NCBI GenBank assembly: GCA_951802425.1
Contig: OX637797.1
Coordinates: 1,302,001-1,366,000 of the forward strand
Length of the DNA: 64,000 nucleotides
Source: Clavaria fumosa
Lineage: Eukaryota; Basidiomycota; Agaricomycetes; Agaricales; Clavariaceae
Direction: 5' to 3'
The notes beneath the pieces were generated by a model. The model was not told where the DNA came from. It worked only from the letters and a program-made list of their open reading frames with translations, and ran no database searches. A program made the position numbers and the translations under genes. This document shows positions 34,104-44,293 of this stretch, piece by piece; the stretch's first letter is position 1; each line of letters begins with the position of its first letter.

Positions 34104-37063
34104 ATGAACCTCTTTAGAAGCTGTGAGTATCTGCCACTGTGATAGTGCATTGCTGACTCTTGGACTTGACAGTGATTGGTAGGGTCTGGCGTAAGTCCTA
34201 TCGCAATTGGAATGCATCGAGGGCTCCGTTGACAGTCCGAACACCACCATTGCAGACGATCCGAACGCGGCAGAAGTCGTGAAGATCAATTCAGGTCAGC
34301 TGTACCTCATTAGACCAGGAAACCTTCGTTCGTCCAGGGAATGCATGTACGTCGTCTTACTCTTTTGTGTTTCATCGACGACGGACAGATCCCAGATACA
34401 ATGAGGCGATGGCTACGATCCGTCGCGTCCCCTCAGTCGAGCACAATTTCCAACTTGTCATCACCCGCGTTTATGAGGACGGAGATCAGGAGCTGATCGA
34501 CGACGAGGCTGAGAGTACGGCGCGCGCTTCTTTGCCGTCCCCTCGGACTTCTGCTTTACCCTGACCCAGCCCCTATTGTAGCCGACGAGGAACGCGTATC
34601 GCTCATCAGCGAGGAGCTCGAATTTCGCACTGGCGAAACGGATGGGGAACCAACGCTCGTATGGCGCGACCTTGAAGGGGATGTCGACGAGCTGTACGAG
34701 TTCGTTGCGACCGACATGAACGCGCCGACCCGCGCGTTTTTCGAGACGTGCATGTACCGCGCAATGTACGAGCGCAAGTATAAGACCAGCGCGGACTCGG
34801 TTCCTGAAGCTGCTCTCGAGCAGTTCGTCTGGCGGTGTGTCCCGGCGTCCCTTTCTTGTAGTACGCTGTAAATAAAGCTCATTCTGTACTAGCCCTGCGT
34901 CGAAAGGAAAGAAGGCCAAAGGGAAAGGATCGCGGAAGGCTCCGGCCAAAGATGACCAAGATGCAGCGTCACTTTCCTCAGCAATGCAATCCCTCACAGT
35001 CGAGCATGCATCTCCTATGAAAGGTGTCAAGGAGACCTCAAAGACAAATCGAGCGGCGCGGCCTTCTATCGACCGCACCTTCCCCGAACTCGTTCACAAG
35101 CCTGCCCAGCTCTTCTTGTGGGACTTTGATAAAGAGGAGTTCAATCACCAGGCTGATCTCATGGCGTCTATCGTTCAGAACACAGGCGGTGAATTCTCAT
35201 TCTGGCTCGTCGGGACGACGGACGACACGCAGTTGTTTGCCCACAAAATCGTGCCCGAACTGAATCCGCGCTGGTCAAACAAGGTGCAATCCCTGACATG
35301 GAACCATGAGGGAGAGGATGGTTCACAACAGAGTTGGCTGTTCAGGTTTGAGTCCGAGGCAGATTATGGGCAATTCTTGTATGCATTCAGGAGAGCGACA
35401 TGGGAAAGCACGAATTGTATGTCTTGGGATAAAATTAAGGTCTGCTTTTCCCATACTTCCTCCCCCCACAAGCCGCCTACTAAGGTTGGCGCTGCAGAGC
35501 GACGAGCGAGACTACGTGCTGAAGGCTGGCGTCACCGAGGACGTGGACATGGCAGATGTCGAGGATGATAAGGAAGAGGAGGAAACCGTCGAATCAGAAT
35601 TGGACCCTACAGAAGGTCGACTTTTAGATATACCGTATTTGTTGAACCAAACTCTGACACGGTTACAGAGCGAGCCGAGCTTTCTGATGATGACGATGAC
35701 GATGGGGGTGCCTTCCCACCTGCTCTCGGGGCTGGCGAACGGAATTCCCGTCTGGCCGTGGGTTTCAGGGGCGACCGATCGTATGTTGTCAGAGGCAATA
35801 ACATCGGCGTTTTCAACCACTCTGCGGAGAACCATTTTAATTACTATGCCACAATCAGCAAGATTGCTACGCCGAAAGGCAAGTTGTTCACTCCGAAGCA
35901 GGTATGTTTCATCGATCTCGTGGCAGAGGTGTATGGAACTTATCAACCGTGCCAGGTCATGCTTCACGACCAAGACACGAGAATGGTGCTCATGAACCCG
36001 AATGAGCCTAATTCGTTGTATAGCATGGACATTGAGGTTGGCAAGGTCGTGGATGAATGGAAGGTCCACGATAACATCGCCGTCGAGAACATTGCGCCTG
36101 AAAACAAGTTCGCGCAAATGACGCCTGAGCAGACGCTGGTCGGGATCTCGCACAATGCGCTCTTCCGTATCGATCCCCGGTTGTCTGGGCCAAAGATGGT
36201 GGAGAGCCAGTGGAAGCAGTACGTCAGCAAAAACAAGTTCTCAGGCGTCGCGACGTCGCAGAGCGGACAGCTTGCGGTCGCAAGCGAGAAGGGTGACATA
36301 CGTCTGTTCGACACGGTCGGGAAGAACGCGAAAACCGCTTTGCCGCCACTTGGAGACCCTATCCTGGGAATCGACGTCACCGCTGATGGACGGTGGATTG
36401 TGGCGACCACGAAGACATACCTGCTGCTGATCGACACGTTGATTGGAGAAGGAAGGTATAAGGGTAACTTGGGCTTTGACCGCAGCTTCCCTGCGAACGC
36501 GAGACCCATACCCAAACGGCTCCAGTTACAGAGCGCCCATGTCGCGTACATGAATCATGAGGTCTCTTTCACACCTGCCAAGTGAGCGCGCGACAACAGC
36601 GACAGTGTGGAGCCACTGACTTGCGTTTGTTCGCAGGTTCAACCAAGGCGAAGGTCAGGAGGAGAATGCCATCGTGACCTCTACTGGACCGTTCGTTGTT
36701 GCTTGGGACTTTGCAAAGGTCAAGAAAGGAATTCTCGATAGATATGAGATCAAGAAGTGTGTTGCATGTTACTACTGGATATTCCTTGTTGATGACGATT
36801 GCTGATGACGATCCTTAAACCAGGTATGAGGATCTTGTCGTGCAAGATAGCTTTAGGTTTGGAGACGACAAGGAGATTGTGAGTCAATTTTCGACACTTG
36901 ACTTTACTACCCTATTTTCGCTTAAACTGTGTAGATCGTCGCTCTCCAGAATAATGTTCTGGCTGTCAATAAGAAGCACTTGAAGCGGCCAACGCGAACT
37001 TCTCTCGGAGGTGCACTCACCAATCGTCAGAGCAGGTCCCATATTGTCAATAGTCCATATTAG
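34104..37063 (+). CDS. VID27: Vid27 family protein
   Basis: The ATG at 34104 gives MNLFRS, spliced to LIGRVW, then INSGQLYLIRPGNLRSSRECI and YNEAMATIRR...NFQLVITRVYEDG. These are the diagnostic N-terminal (PH-like) block of Vid27. The middle has RTFPELVHKPAQLFLWDFDKEEF and an acidic insert (DVEDDKEEEETVESELD). The C-terminal half is a propeller-like VID27 domain: VRGNNIGVFNH, QDTRMVLMNPNEPNSLYSMD, KFSGVATSQSGQLAVASEKG, IDVTADGRWIVAT, and FNQGEGQEENAIVTSTGPFV, ending in VNKKHLKRPTRTSL near the TAG at 37063. The yeast protein was linked to vacuole import and degradation of fructose-1,6-bisphosphatase; its molecular role is unclear. About eight introns. Confidence 0.9.
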
Positions 37064-37294
37064 AAGTTGATCTTAATTTGTTCAATCGATTGACTTGTAT
37101 GTTTGTATAACTTTGAAATTTACTTACTGTAGGTGTTGAATACATGTGTTATGAAGATGGTTCAACGTGTTATGCACGCAGCTACATACTTCGTGACGTC
37201 TGATGCATACCAAAAGAAGTCATTACATGTATCTAAGACATCGGATGGCGGTTAAAAAGCGACTCGTAATATCGATTGTGGACCAACGGTGCGG

Positions 37295-37895
37295 TCATTG
37301 AGACTGCGATTTCCCTGGTTCAATCGGTTCCTCCGACTTCTTCTCGCGGGACAAGCCATCCCTCCGGTGCACATAACGACCCACGCCAAGATGCCAAGCT
37401 ACTCTTGGGATGGCCAATGATAAGCCAAGTAGCACGGTCATCCAGAGGAGCGGGGTCCAACTGGCGAAATCCCACTTGCGGTCACCACAGGCCCAGAGGG
37501 TGAGCCAGATGTGAGCGACGTCGGCGACCATAAGGGGAGTAAAGTAAGCGGTGAGGATGCGCTCCTGGAGAGCGGGGTCGACGAGGTGCTTGCGCACGGC
37601 GCTGAGGAGGAAGTAGTTAAGCACGCCGACGAGCGCGCAGACGTGTGCTAGCTGGATGGTTAGCACGACCGAGGCAAGCGGCAGCGGTTCGGAGGACTGC
37701 ACGGCGTGCAACGGCGCTGACTGGTCATGCACCTGAGCGTTCTCTATCATGAGCAGAAGGGCCCATGCAAAGTTCGGATGTGCTCACTGCTTTGGGGTCG
37801 GCGAGGGTGGCGGCGAGACCAACAAGGGTCAAGAGCGGCTCGTAGTACCCGAAGAAGAGCATGTAGATGTCTGGCAAGGCAGAGGGCAGCGCCAT
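37295..37895 (-). CDS. DUF7704-type four-helix membrane protein
   Basis: Exon 1 starts at 37895 (MALPSALPDIYMLFFGYYEP) and splices (GTGAGC...GCTCAG) into VHDQSAPLHAVQ. It continues PLASVVLTIQLAHVCALVGVL, LTAYFTPLMVADVAHIWLTL and LLWMTVLLGLSLAIPRVAWH, ending with a charged tail at 37295. The predicted protein is about 180 aa with four membrane helices. The PxxxxxxxGxxEP start and the DVxHIWLT helix are typical of DUF7704 proteins, common in ascomycetes and basidiomycetes. Function is unknown. Confidence 0.7.
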
Positions 37896-38607
37896 AGCTT
37901 AGATGGAGTACGGAGTCTCGTCTTCGGTGGGGTGGATGTTGTGTATTGAGCTGTTGTGTGTGATTATTCTGTCGTTATAATAGGTATAGTATGAGCGTCA
38001 TATCATATCGTACCACCACCAGACTGTAGTTCTAGGCGTCATTCCCTTGCACTTGCCAAGGGGCGAAGAATTGGTTGTTCTGCCAGTGGCTCACGAAATG
38101 AGAAAGAAAATAAAATGAACGAGCCTCTTTCTCATGCGGTGACTCGGGTCTACAGACGCCATGCCGTTCATCTCACAAAACTCCAACCCCACCCCAGCCA
38201 TACATACCAAACTCACGTACAACCGTCGTACTCGTAGTTGTAGCTACAACATGTGGCGGTATAAAAAATGCTAATTAAAAAATAAAATAAAATAAAATAA
38301 AAACACGTGATTTGACTAGTCCATTTAACCCATTCAACCGTCACTGCCTTGTTTTTTTCTCCCATTCGGTCTAATCAAAACCCAGGCAGCCAAGACTATA
38401 TTCCCACCTTGACGCTGCCAAATGGCATAGACCAAGATGGATTGGAGAGACCTAATACTCGAACGGTTGTCTAATCGACTGTACCTTGTCGAGCTTCGCT
38501 TCTTTCTTACATGGCGTGCTATTCGCTTGTTGAACGGATGACTTTGATGCATTTCCCTTTCCAAACTTTAAATTTTTCGTTACTACATGTGTCATAGGCT
38601 CGAAATG
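37896..38607. other. Intergenic with AAAAT microsatellite
   Basis: About 700 bp, AT-rich in the middle. An (AAAAT)n run lies at 38274-38303, directly followed by a CACGTGAT octamer (38305-38312). A short minus-strand frame (38334-38564) shows no domain. Confidence 0.5.
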
Positions 38608-39960
38608 TCAAAGCGTTTTTCGCTGGTCATTTAGGTAGCTGTCATGCTCGTCATGATGAGCCTGAACGAGTTTATCAACAGATCGACGCCAGAACGGAAG
38701 AGCAATCTTTGGCGATGCGTGAACGTGAGCGTAGCGCGCAGTGACCGAAGGAAGGAGACATACCCAGCCAATCAAACCATATATAGTGTCCAAGAACACG
38801 CTATTGTGTGGTGTGGCTCCACGTGTCGAGCACCGAAAGACTTGGGTAATGAAGTCGCCAGTGATGTGGAAGTGGCCGCTTTGGACACCTTCCAAGAGGC
38901 ATGTCTCAATCAACATTTGTCTTTCTCCAAAGCGGCGGGTGAACGCACCTCGCAGTAAATGCGTCGCACATGACTCGGGTTGCAGACCTGGGTCGTTCTC
39001 TTCAATCTTCAGCGTGATCTGCGGCTTCGTCTTGTTCTCTTCAACATATCCTGGGGTGAATATGGTCGCGGGGAAGTAGATGTGCACGTCAATGGAGTAC
39101 AGCAAAAGCTCGGATCGCAGTGACTCTGCAAGGCCTGGGCGGACTCTGAGTACCGTTGCAGCACCATTAAGCTATTAAAAGGATACCTCTCAAAGCATGT
39201 TTCCCTGGGGAGTACGACGAGTATCCAACGAAAGACATGTATCCCAACACTGAAGAGACGAACACGATTTTTCCAGTCGTTCGATCTCGCACCATCCTCT
39301 TGCAAGCAGCCTGTGACAATGTACTTAAATTACACTGCATGCAGGACACGGTGCACGTCGTCAGACTCACTAGCGCAGACCATGCTTGCACCCAGTACGC
39401 GTCGTCCATACCCTTCTTCATGGAAGCCTCGTCTAAATCTACGAAAAATTTCGGGGTCGAAGCGCCCGCGCACAAGAAGACCGCGTCAGGAACACGTCCG
39501 CCGTGAGAGGCACATGCGGCATCCAAGGCAGCTGACGATGCTGTCGCATTGTCGAGGGAAAACGAATGGGCTGTGATTACTTGGCTGGCGCTCTGACGGG
39601 CTTCCTAAAACGAGACGTCTCATGAGTTAGTGACAGTGACAGAATGGCAAGAATGGGGGCATTGTCGCACTTCCAGCATCGCAAGGGCATCTTTCAGCCG
39701 CTCTTCACCACGCGCGACAATGGAGACGTCAGCGCCCTTCTTGACAAGTTTCTTGGCTAGCTCGAGGCCGAGGCCCGACGAACCGCCTGTCACATAGCAA
39801 AACTGCAAACGCCCTCAAAATTCCCATTTGAGGATGTATGAGGCATGACTAGACTAACCTTTCTGTCTGGGTTCCATTTATTTTTCAGTGAGAACATGGT
39901 CCAGTACATAGCGACGGCGAGGAGGAGTACTATCGTGTAAGAGGCAGTTGATGGGGTCAT
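38608..39960 (-). CDS. TSC10: 3-ketodihydrosphingosine reductase (Tsc10/KDSR)
   Basis: The start MTPSTASYTIVLLLAVAMYWTM at 39960 is an N-terminal membrane anchor. It splices into FCYVTGGSSGLGLELAKKL, the TGxxxGxG cofactor motif of short-chain dehydrogenases, then DVSIVARGEERL, PDAVFLCAGAS, KIVFVSSVLGYMSFVGYSS and YSPGKHALR with the catalytic YxxxK. After GLAESLRSELLLYSIDVHI comes FPATIFTPGYVEENKTKP, a KDSR-type segment. A C-terminal hydrophobic stretch, DTIYGLIGWVCLLPS, is a likely second anchor. The enzyme reduces 3-ketosphinganine with NADPH at the ER in sphingolipid synthesis. It ends KTL at 38608. About five introns. Confidence 0.88.
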
Positions 39961-41157
39961 TTTCAAACACGAACGTGATTGAGTTACGACCGTGTCACGC
40001 CATTGTACGCATTTTGACAGGAACTGCCAAATAGCTCAAACACTTGGCCCGGGGCGGTGCGGCATCAAATACTAGCTGCATTAGGCTAATTCTATCTAGC
40101 CTAATGGGGCTAGTGTTGCCATGGCTCGCGCCTCGACCGTTATCATTAGCTAATTAGTTTGGCATACTCCCTCAAGGCCTCCACTATCTTGGAACATTTG
40201 TTAACCGGCACACTGCCAATAGCACTTGAATAAATATAAGTATACTGTCACTGATGCATCACCTCAACAAGGATGCACATGCCCTTATCTTGGGGACCCA
40301 GCAGTGTTGGCCAAAATCACATGACACATGCAAAGTGGCACACATGCCAAATTACTGACCCACTTCCACTACCTGGTATTCTGCCTTCCACAGACCAGAT
40401 ACAAAAAAACTTTGAGTATAAAAGGTGCTCCAAATAATTATTTAAGCAAATCCTTCAAGCTCTATTTTTTAAATTTTGCTTCATTCTTGAGATATGCCCC
40501 ATGTACATGCCATATCTCAACAATGAGATGAAATAAAGAAAATCTATCTTGAAGGATTTGCTTAAATAATTATTTGGAGCACTTTTTATACTCAAAGTTT
40601 TTTTGTATCTGGTCTGTGGAAGCCAAAACACCAGGTATGGGGAGTATGGGATGTGAGTGGACTAATTAGGTAATTGTGGCTGTGCAACCACTCTGGCTGG
40701 CACAGATAGATTTGGAGAATTGATGACTATGCCAGCTTTTCCATTGCCTGTCCTGAATCCTGATGTGTATAATATTTGTACTAGCTCAACTGCATCATTT
40801 CTGAACTATTTTAATAATGGTTCCAACTATGCTACTGCATTAGCAATGTTCTGAAGGAACAGAGTACTCAGCATATTCAGAACAGCACAGAATTTGAAAT
40901 TTTGCATGAAATGTGAGTCACATAGACCCATAAGCACTCCAGTATTATTTCCAGAGCCTTGCAAATTAAGATTGCACAAGCCATCATTTGGATACATGAA
41001 ATGTCACTATTTAAATTGAGACCCATTTTATTTTGGTGGATTAGTACAGAAAATCTCAGTTAATATTTTCTTTTGACATTTCCACATTAATCTACAGATC
41101 AAATAGTGTCTTATCAAAAAAAAATTCATGAGAATTGCTTGAGAATTGACTGAGAAA
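39961..41157. other. Repeat-rich spacer
   Basis: No gene. At 40108-40125 GCTAGTGTTGCCATGGCT resembles the terminal repeat of the TIR element at 56056/62175, suggesting an end of a related copy. A small foldback element occupies 40384-40623. The remainder (40,650-41,150) is AT-rich spacer without open frames. Confidence 0.5.
40384..40623. repeat. Foldback (hairpin) element, about 240 bp
   Basis: The left arm begins CCTTCCACAGACCAGATACA and includes CCAAATAATTATTTAAGCAA and ATCCTTCAAG. The right arm carries the complements in reverse order, ending at 40623. The arms are about 110 bp each, with a short centre near 40497-40508. The size and structure fit a non-autonomous foldback or MITE. No target duplication was established. 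Confidence 0.75.
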
Positions 41158-41719
41158 TGTCAGTCCAGGTCTCTAACAGAAACGGAAGGGGGAAGATAAC
41201 TCGATTTCAACGTGGGGAAACTACACTCATTACATGGGTACTATATATACTAAGGAAGGGGGCTGTGTAGAAGGTGAGTCATAAGTAGGCCAATGAGGCT
41301 ACATGCTCTGAGTCACACGGGATAGGGGAGGCAGCGTAGGGAAAGAGGAATACTAAATAGGGAAGGTAGCGGCAAGGCACGGGCAAGGGGAAGATGATGG
41401 GGAGAATGCTTGGCGCAGGCTTGGTTGGCTGAGGGGAAACCTCAATTAGACCCAAATAGGATAGATTAGTTGATGGGGCCTGTCAGTTCCGCTATTGTGG
41501 ATCCGCCTCCATCACGAATTCCAAAGTGTGGGAAAGTTCGAGAAACGGGGGCACGGGCACGTGACGGGCGCTTGTTGGGACCCTGTAAGCGCTGGTGCGA
41601 GGTTGTGAGGTCATCCCCAAGGTCGCGGGTGGTCACGTGACTCCATGTCCGCATCTCGACACTAGTTCCCAGTGCTCTCTGGAGTTCAATGGTGGTGGCT
41701 TACATAAGGGATCCTGACA
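41158..41719 (-). repeat. 3' LTR of element 1
   Basis: 562 bp bounded by TGTCAG and CTGACA. It contains a TATATATA stretch near 41242 and two RTCACRTG octamers (41558-41565, 41632-41639). Only one copy is in the window, so the outer edge is inferred from the inverted termini. Confidence 0.65.
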
Positions 41720-41730
41720 TGGCCCCCTCC

Positions 41731-43380
41731 TCAAGGCTGGGCGTCTTGACTGGCAAGTTTCACTTTGTCCGGATGTTTGTGGAAGAAGTTGCAGAGGAGT
41801 AGCGCAACATTGGTGAGGTTCTGGCAGGGCTCCCAGGTGTTTTCCTCAACAGGGTATCCTTGCCACTTCACCAAGTACTTCACTCCTCTTCCTACCTTCT
41901 TCACATCCAGGATCTCTTCAACATCATATTCTAGGTGATTGTTGTCGATGGTGGGGGGTGGAGGGGGTGGTCGGGACTGCGAGGCGAAAGAGGGGGGCAC
42001 ATACGGGGTTAGGAGGAGCTCGTTAAACACATCATGGATATGCCAGGCCGGGGGTAACTTGAGGCAATATCCTGCTGGTCCTACTTTTTCGATGATGCTG
42101 AAAGGCCCAGCATGTTTATTGTTGAGCTTCTTGTTTGGGCAGTCCATTTTCAGGTTTCGTGTGTCAAGCCATACAAGATCTCCTTTCCTGTACTCGCGGC
42201 TGGGTCATTTCCCACTGTTGTAGCTTCTTTTCATTGCCAATGCAGCTTTCTCCATAGCTTCTTTGGCTGCCTGTTGCGACTCCTCCAGCTTCGCCATCCA
42301 CTCATCCACCGCTGGATTCACCTCCATGCAGGGGTGAATTCCTCCATTCCATGGATGTCACCCATAGTCCAAGAAAAAGGGGGTGTAGCCAGTCGCAGAG
42401 TGTTCCCGGTTGTTCAACGCGAATTCCGCAGTGCTCAGCCACTCTGCCCAGTCATCCTGGAGATGGTCGATGTACCCTCGTAGGTAGGTCTCGATCTCCT
42501 GGTTTACTCGCTCTGTTTGCCCATCAGTTTGGGGGTGGAAGGCAGTGCTCAGGTTGGCCTTTATCCCAATCATACGGTAGAACTCCTTCATGAACTTTGA
42601 GATGAATTGTGGTCCACGGTCGCTGATGACTTTCTGGGGAATACCATGGTTCCGGAACACTCGGTCATGTAGGATTCTCACCGCTCCTAGACTCGTTAGG
42701 TCGAACCCAATCGCCTCGATGAGGGTACACTTGGTAAACTTATTGATGATCACAAGAATGGAATCAAACCCGCAGGATTGGGGTAGTGGTCCCACTATAT
42801 CCCAACTGATAGCCCACCATGGTCCATCTGGCACTGGGTGTGGGTGCAGGGGGGCTGCGCGCTTCATATGGTCTGGCTTGGTTCTCTGACAACCTTCACA
42901 TCCTGCCACATAATGTTCCACGTGCTTCACCATCTCCGGCCACCAGTAGGCTTTGAGTACCACAGCTTTCATTTTCTTAGCCCCGGGGTGTCCTGTGATA
43001 GGGAGGTCATGTTCGTAATTGAGGACCACCTCGCGTACAGCTGGGGGTATCCACACAGTGTTACTCTTCCACCATAGTCTGAAACGGTCCTGTGTCCAGC
43101 TGTCATTGAGTTCCTCAGGTTTAGTGACATGTTCCGTGCTCTTTTGTTCCTCAGGTTTAGTGACATGTTCCGTGCTCTTTTGTTCCTCAGGTTTAGTGAC
43201 ATGTTCCGTGCTCTTTTTCTGGAGGAGCGTCTCCATCTCGGAGGTGAAACTGGTGCGCACGTCCATCTCAGAGGGGAACATCTACTGGGGCATCTTCTTC
43301 GGCAGCATCTCCATAGTCTGGTCTTCATGACAAAGTGTCAGCCTTGGTGTTGCTTTAACCAGTCCGATACTTGATCTTGA
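41731..43380 (-). pseudogene. Integrase-chromodomain fragment of element 1
   Basis: Reading leftward: an IN zinc domain (GHPGAKKMKAVVLKAYWW and GCEGCQRTK, the HHCC pattern); catalytic-core pieces WDIVGPLP, VISDRGPQFISKFM and HPQTDGQTERVNQEIE (D, D, E present); then a chromodomain (VEEILDVKKVGRGVKYLVKW, GYPVEENTWEP). In-frame stops interrupt it at about 42354 and 42208, and near 43330. At least two are CGA-to-TGA changes compared with the open copy at 56453-60820. The RT is missing. Confidence 0.85.
43111..43218. repeat. 36-bp tandem repeat in element 1, three units
   Basis: Three identical 36-bp units encode Lys-Ser-Thr-Glu-His-Val-Thr-Lys-Pro-Glu-Glu-Gln in the linker just before the integrase zinc domain. 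Confidence 0.95.
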
Positions 43381-43392
43381 AATCAAACTCCT

Positions 43393-43683
43393 TGTTAGGA
43401 TCGCTTATGTAAGCCATCCCAAAGTGCAGTTGTGGAGAAACTGGGGAGGGTTGTTGGAAGGTCACATGACCTGTGGCTGGGTCAGATTATGTAATCATGT
43501 AAGATCACATGACCTGGGGCCTGGGCGCATCACGTGATCCGAGGGTCCGAGCGTGGGAACGCCGGCAAGTGCCGAAGCATTCGCTATAAGTACTTTCGCT
43601 TTTCCTTTTTTGTACTCTTTTCCCCTTATCTTAGTATTGTCGTCATGACCTTACGCTTAAGTTGTGTGAGACCCAGTCTGATA
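43393..43683 (+). repeat. 5' LTR of element 2
   Basis: 291 bp, TGTTAGGATC...CAGTCTGATA. Boundaries are set by the target duplication of the sister copy at 56151-61678. It has CTATAAG at 43584 as a TATA box and three RTCACRTG sites (43461, 43504, 43529). Confidence 0.95.
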
Positions 43684-43684
43684 T

Positions 43685-43695
43685 AATACTAAGAT
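43685..43695 (+). promoter_or_regulatory. Primer-binding site, self-priming type
   Basis: AATACTAAGAT begins one base after the LTR end. It is the exact complement of ATCTTAGTATT at 43628-43638 inside the same LTR, about 40 nt downstream of the TATA box, where the transcript should start. This is the Tf1/sushi arrangement in which the RNA 5' end folds back as primer. Confidence 0.7.
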
Positions 43696-44293
43696 CTGCC
43701 TGTCCACCCTAGCCCCATGTCCTAACCTGGCTAGCCTGGACCCTTAATTTCAAACTGTGACATGTTGTCACAGCTCAGCCCCTATCATCCTCTTCTCCTT
43801 TACCCTGCCCGCAGTGTGTAACAGAACCGCGCGAAATTTTTACTGTGTGTAGATACACGTGACCAGACCCAGAGGAAGTCTACTGTGACTCTTCCCAAGT
43901 GATACCGAGTGCCCAAGGCCCAGAACCTTGTTTTACAGCTACATACCAGTGAATCGTGTAGTGTACAGGGCAAGGAAAGGCCCCTACATAGTCTTTCTGT
44001 AGTTTCCTGGTCCAGTGGACAGGGCCCTTGCTCTGTGACCATTGTCGGAAGGGCGCACGGGCAACTCATTAGGAGTTGTGGAGCGACCACCTGGGACACC
44101 ATTCAGGCCCCATGTTAACAAAAGTTTCATAGAATAAGAGTTCTATAGGTACATAAGTACACAGAAGAGCAGCCTAAGAGGACAGGACTGTTAAGAGATC
44201 AAAGAAATCCTGAGTGCCCAAGGCCCAGAACTTTATTTACAGCATCCAGGGCCTGTGATGGCAGACCATGTCACCCCACCTGTAGCCCAACCT

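Larger units (their letters stand above)
41158..43392 (-). mobile_element. Truncated Ty3/gypsy chromovirus (element 1)
   Basis: Minus-strand 3' part of an LTR retrotransposon: a probable 3' LTR (41158-41719), integrase and chromodomain, ending abruptly in the RNase H-integrase linker at 43392. The LTR has perfect TGTCAG...CTGACA ends and a purine-rich tract just inside it (complement of GGCCCCCTCCTC, 41721-41732). Its integrase and chromodomain are clearly related to elements 2 and 3, but its LTR is different. The right edge abuts the LTR of element 2 with no target duplication. Confidence 0.85.
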
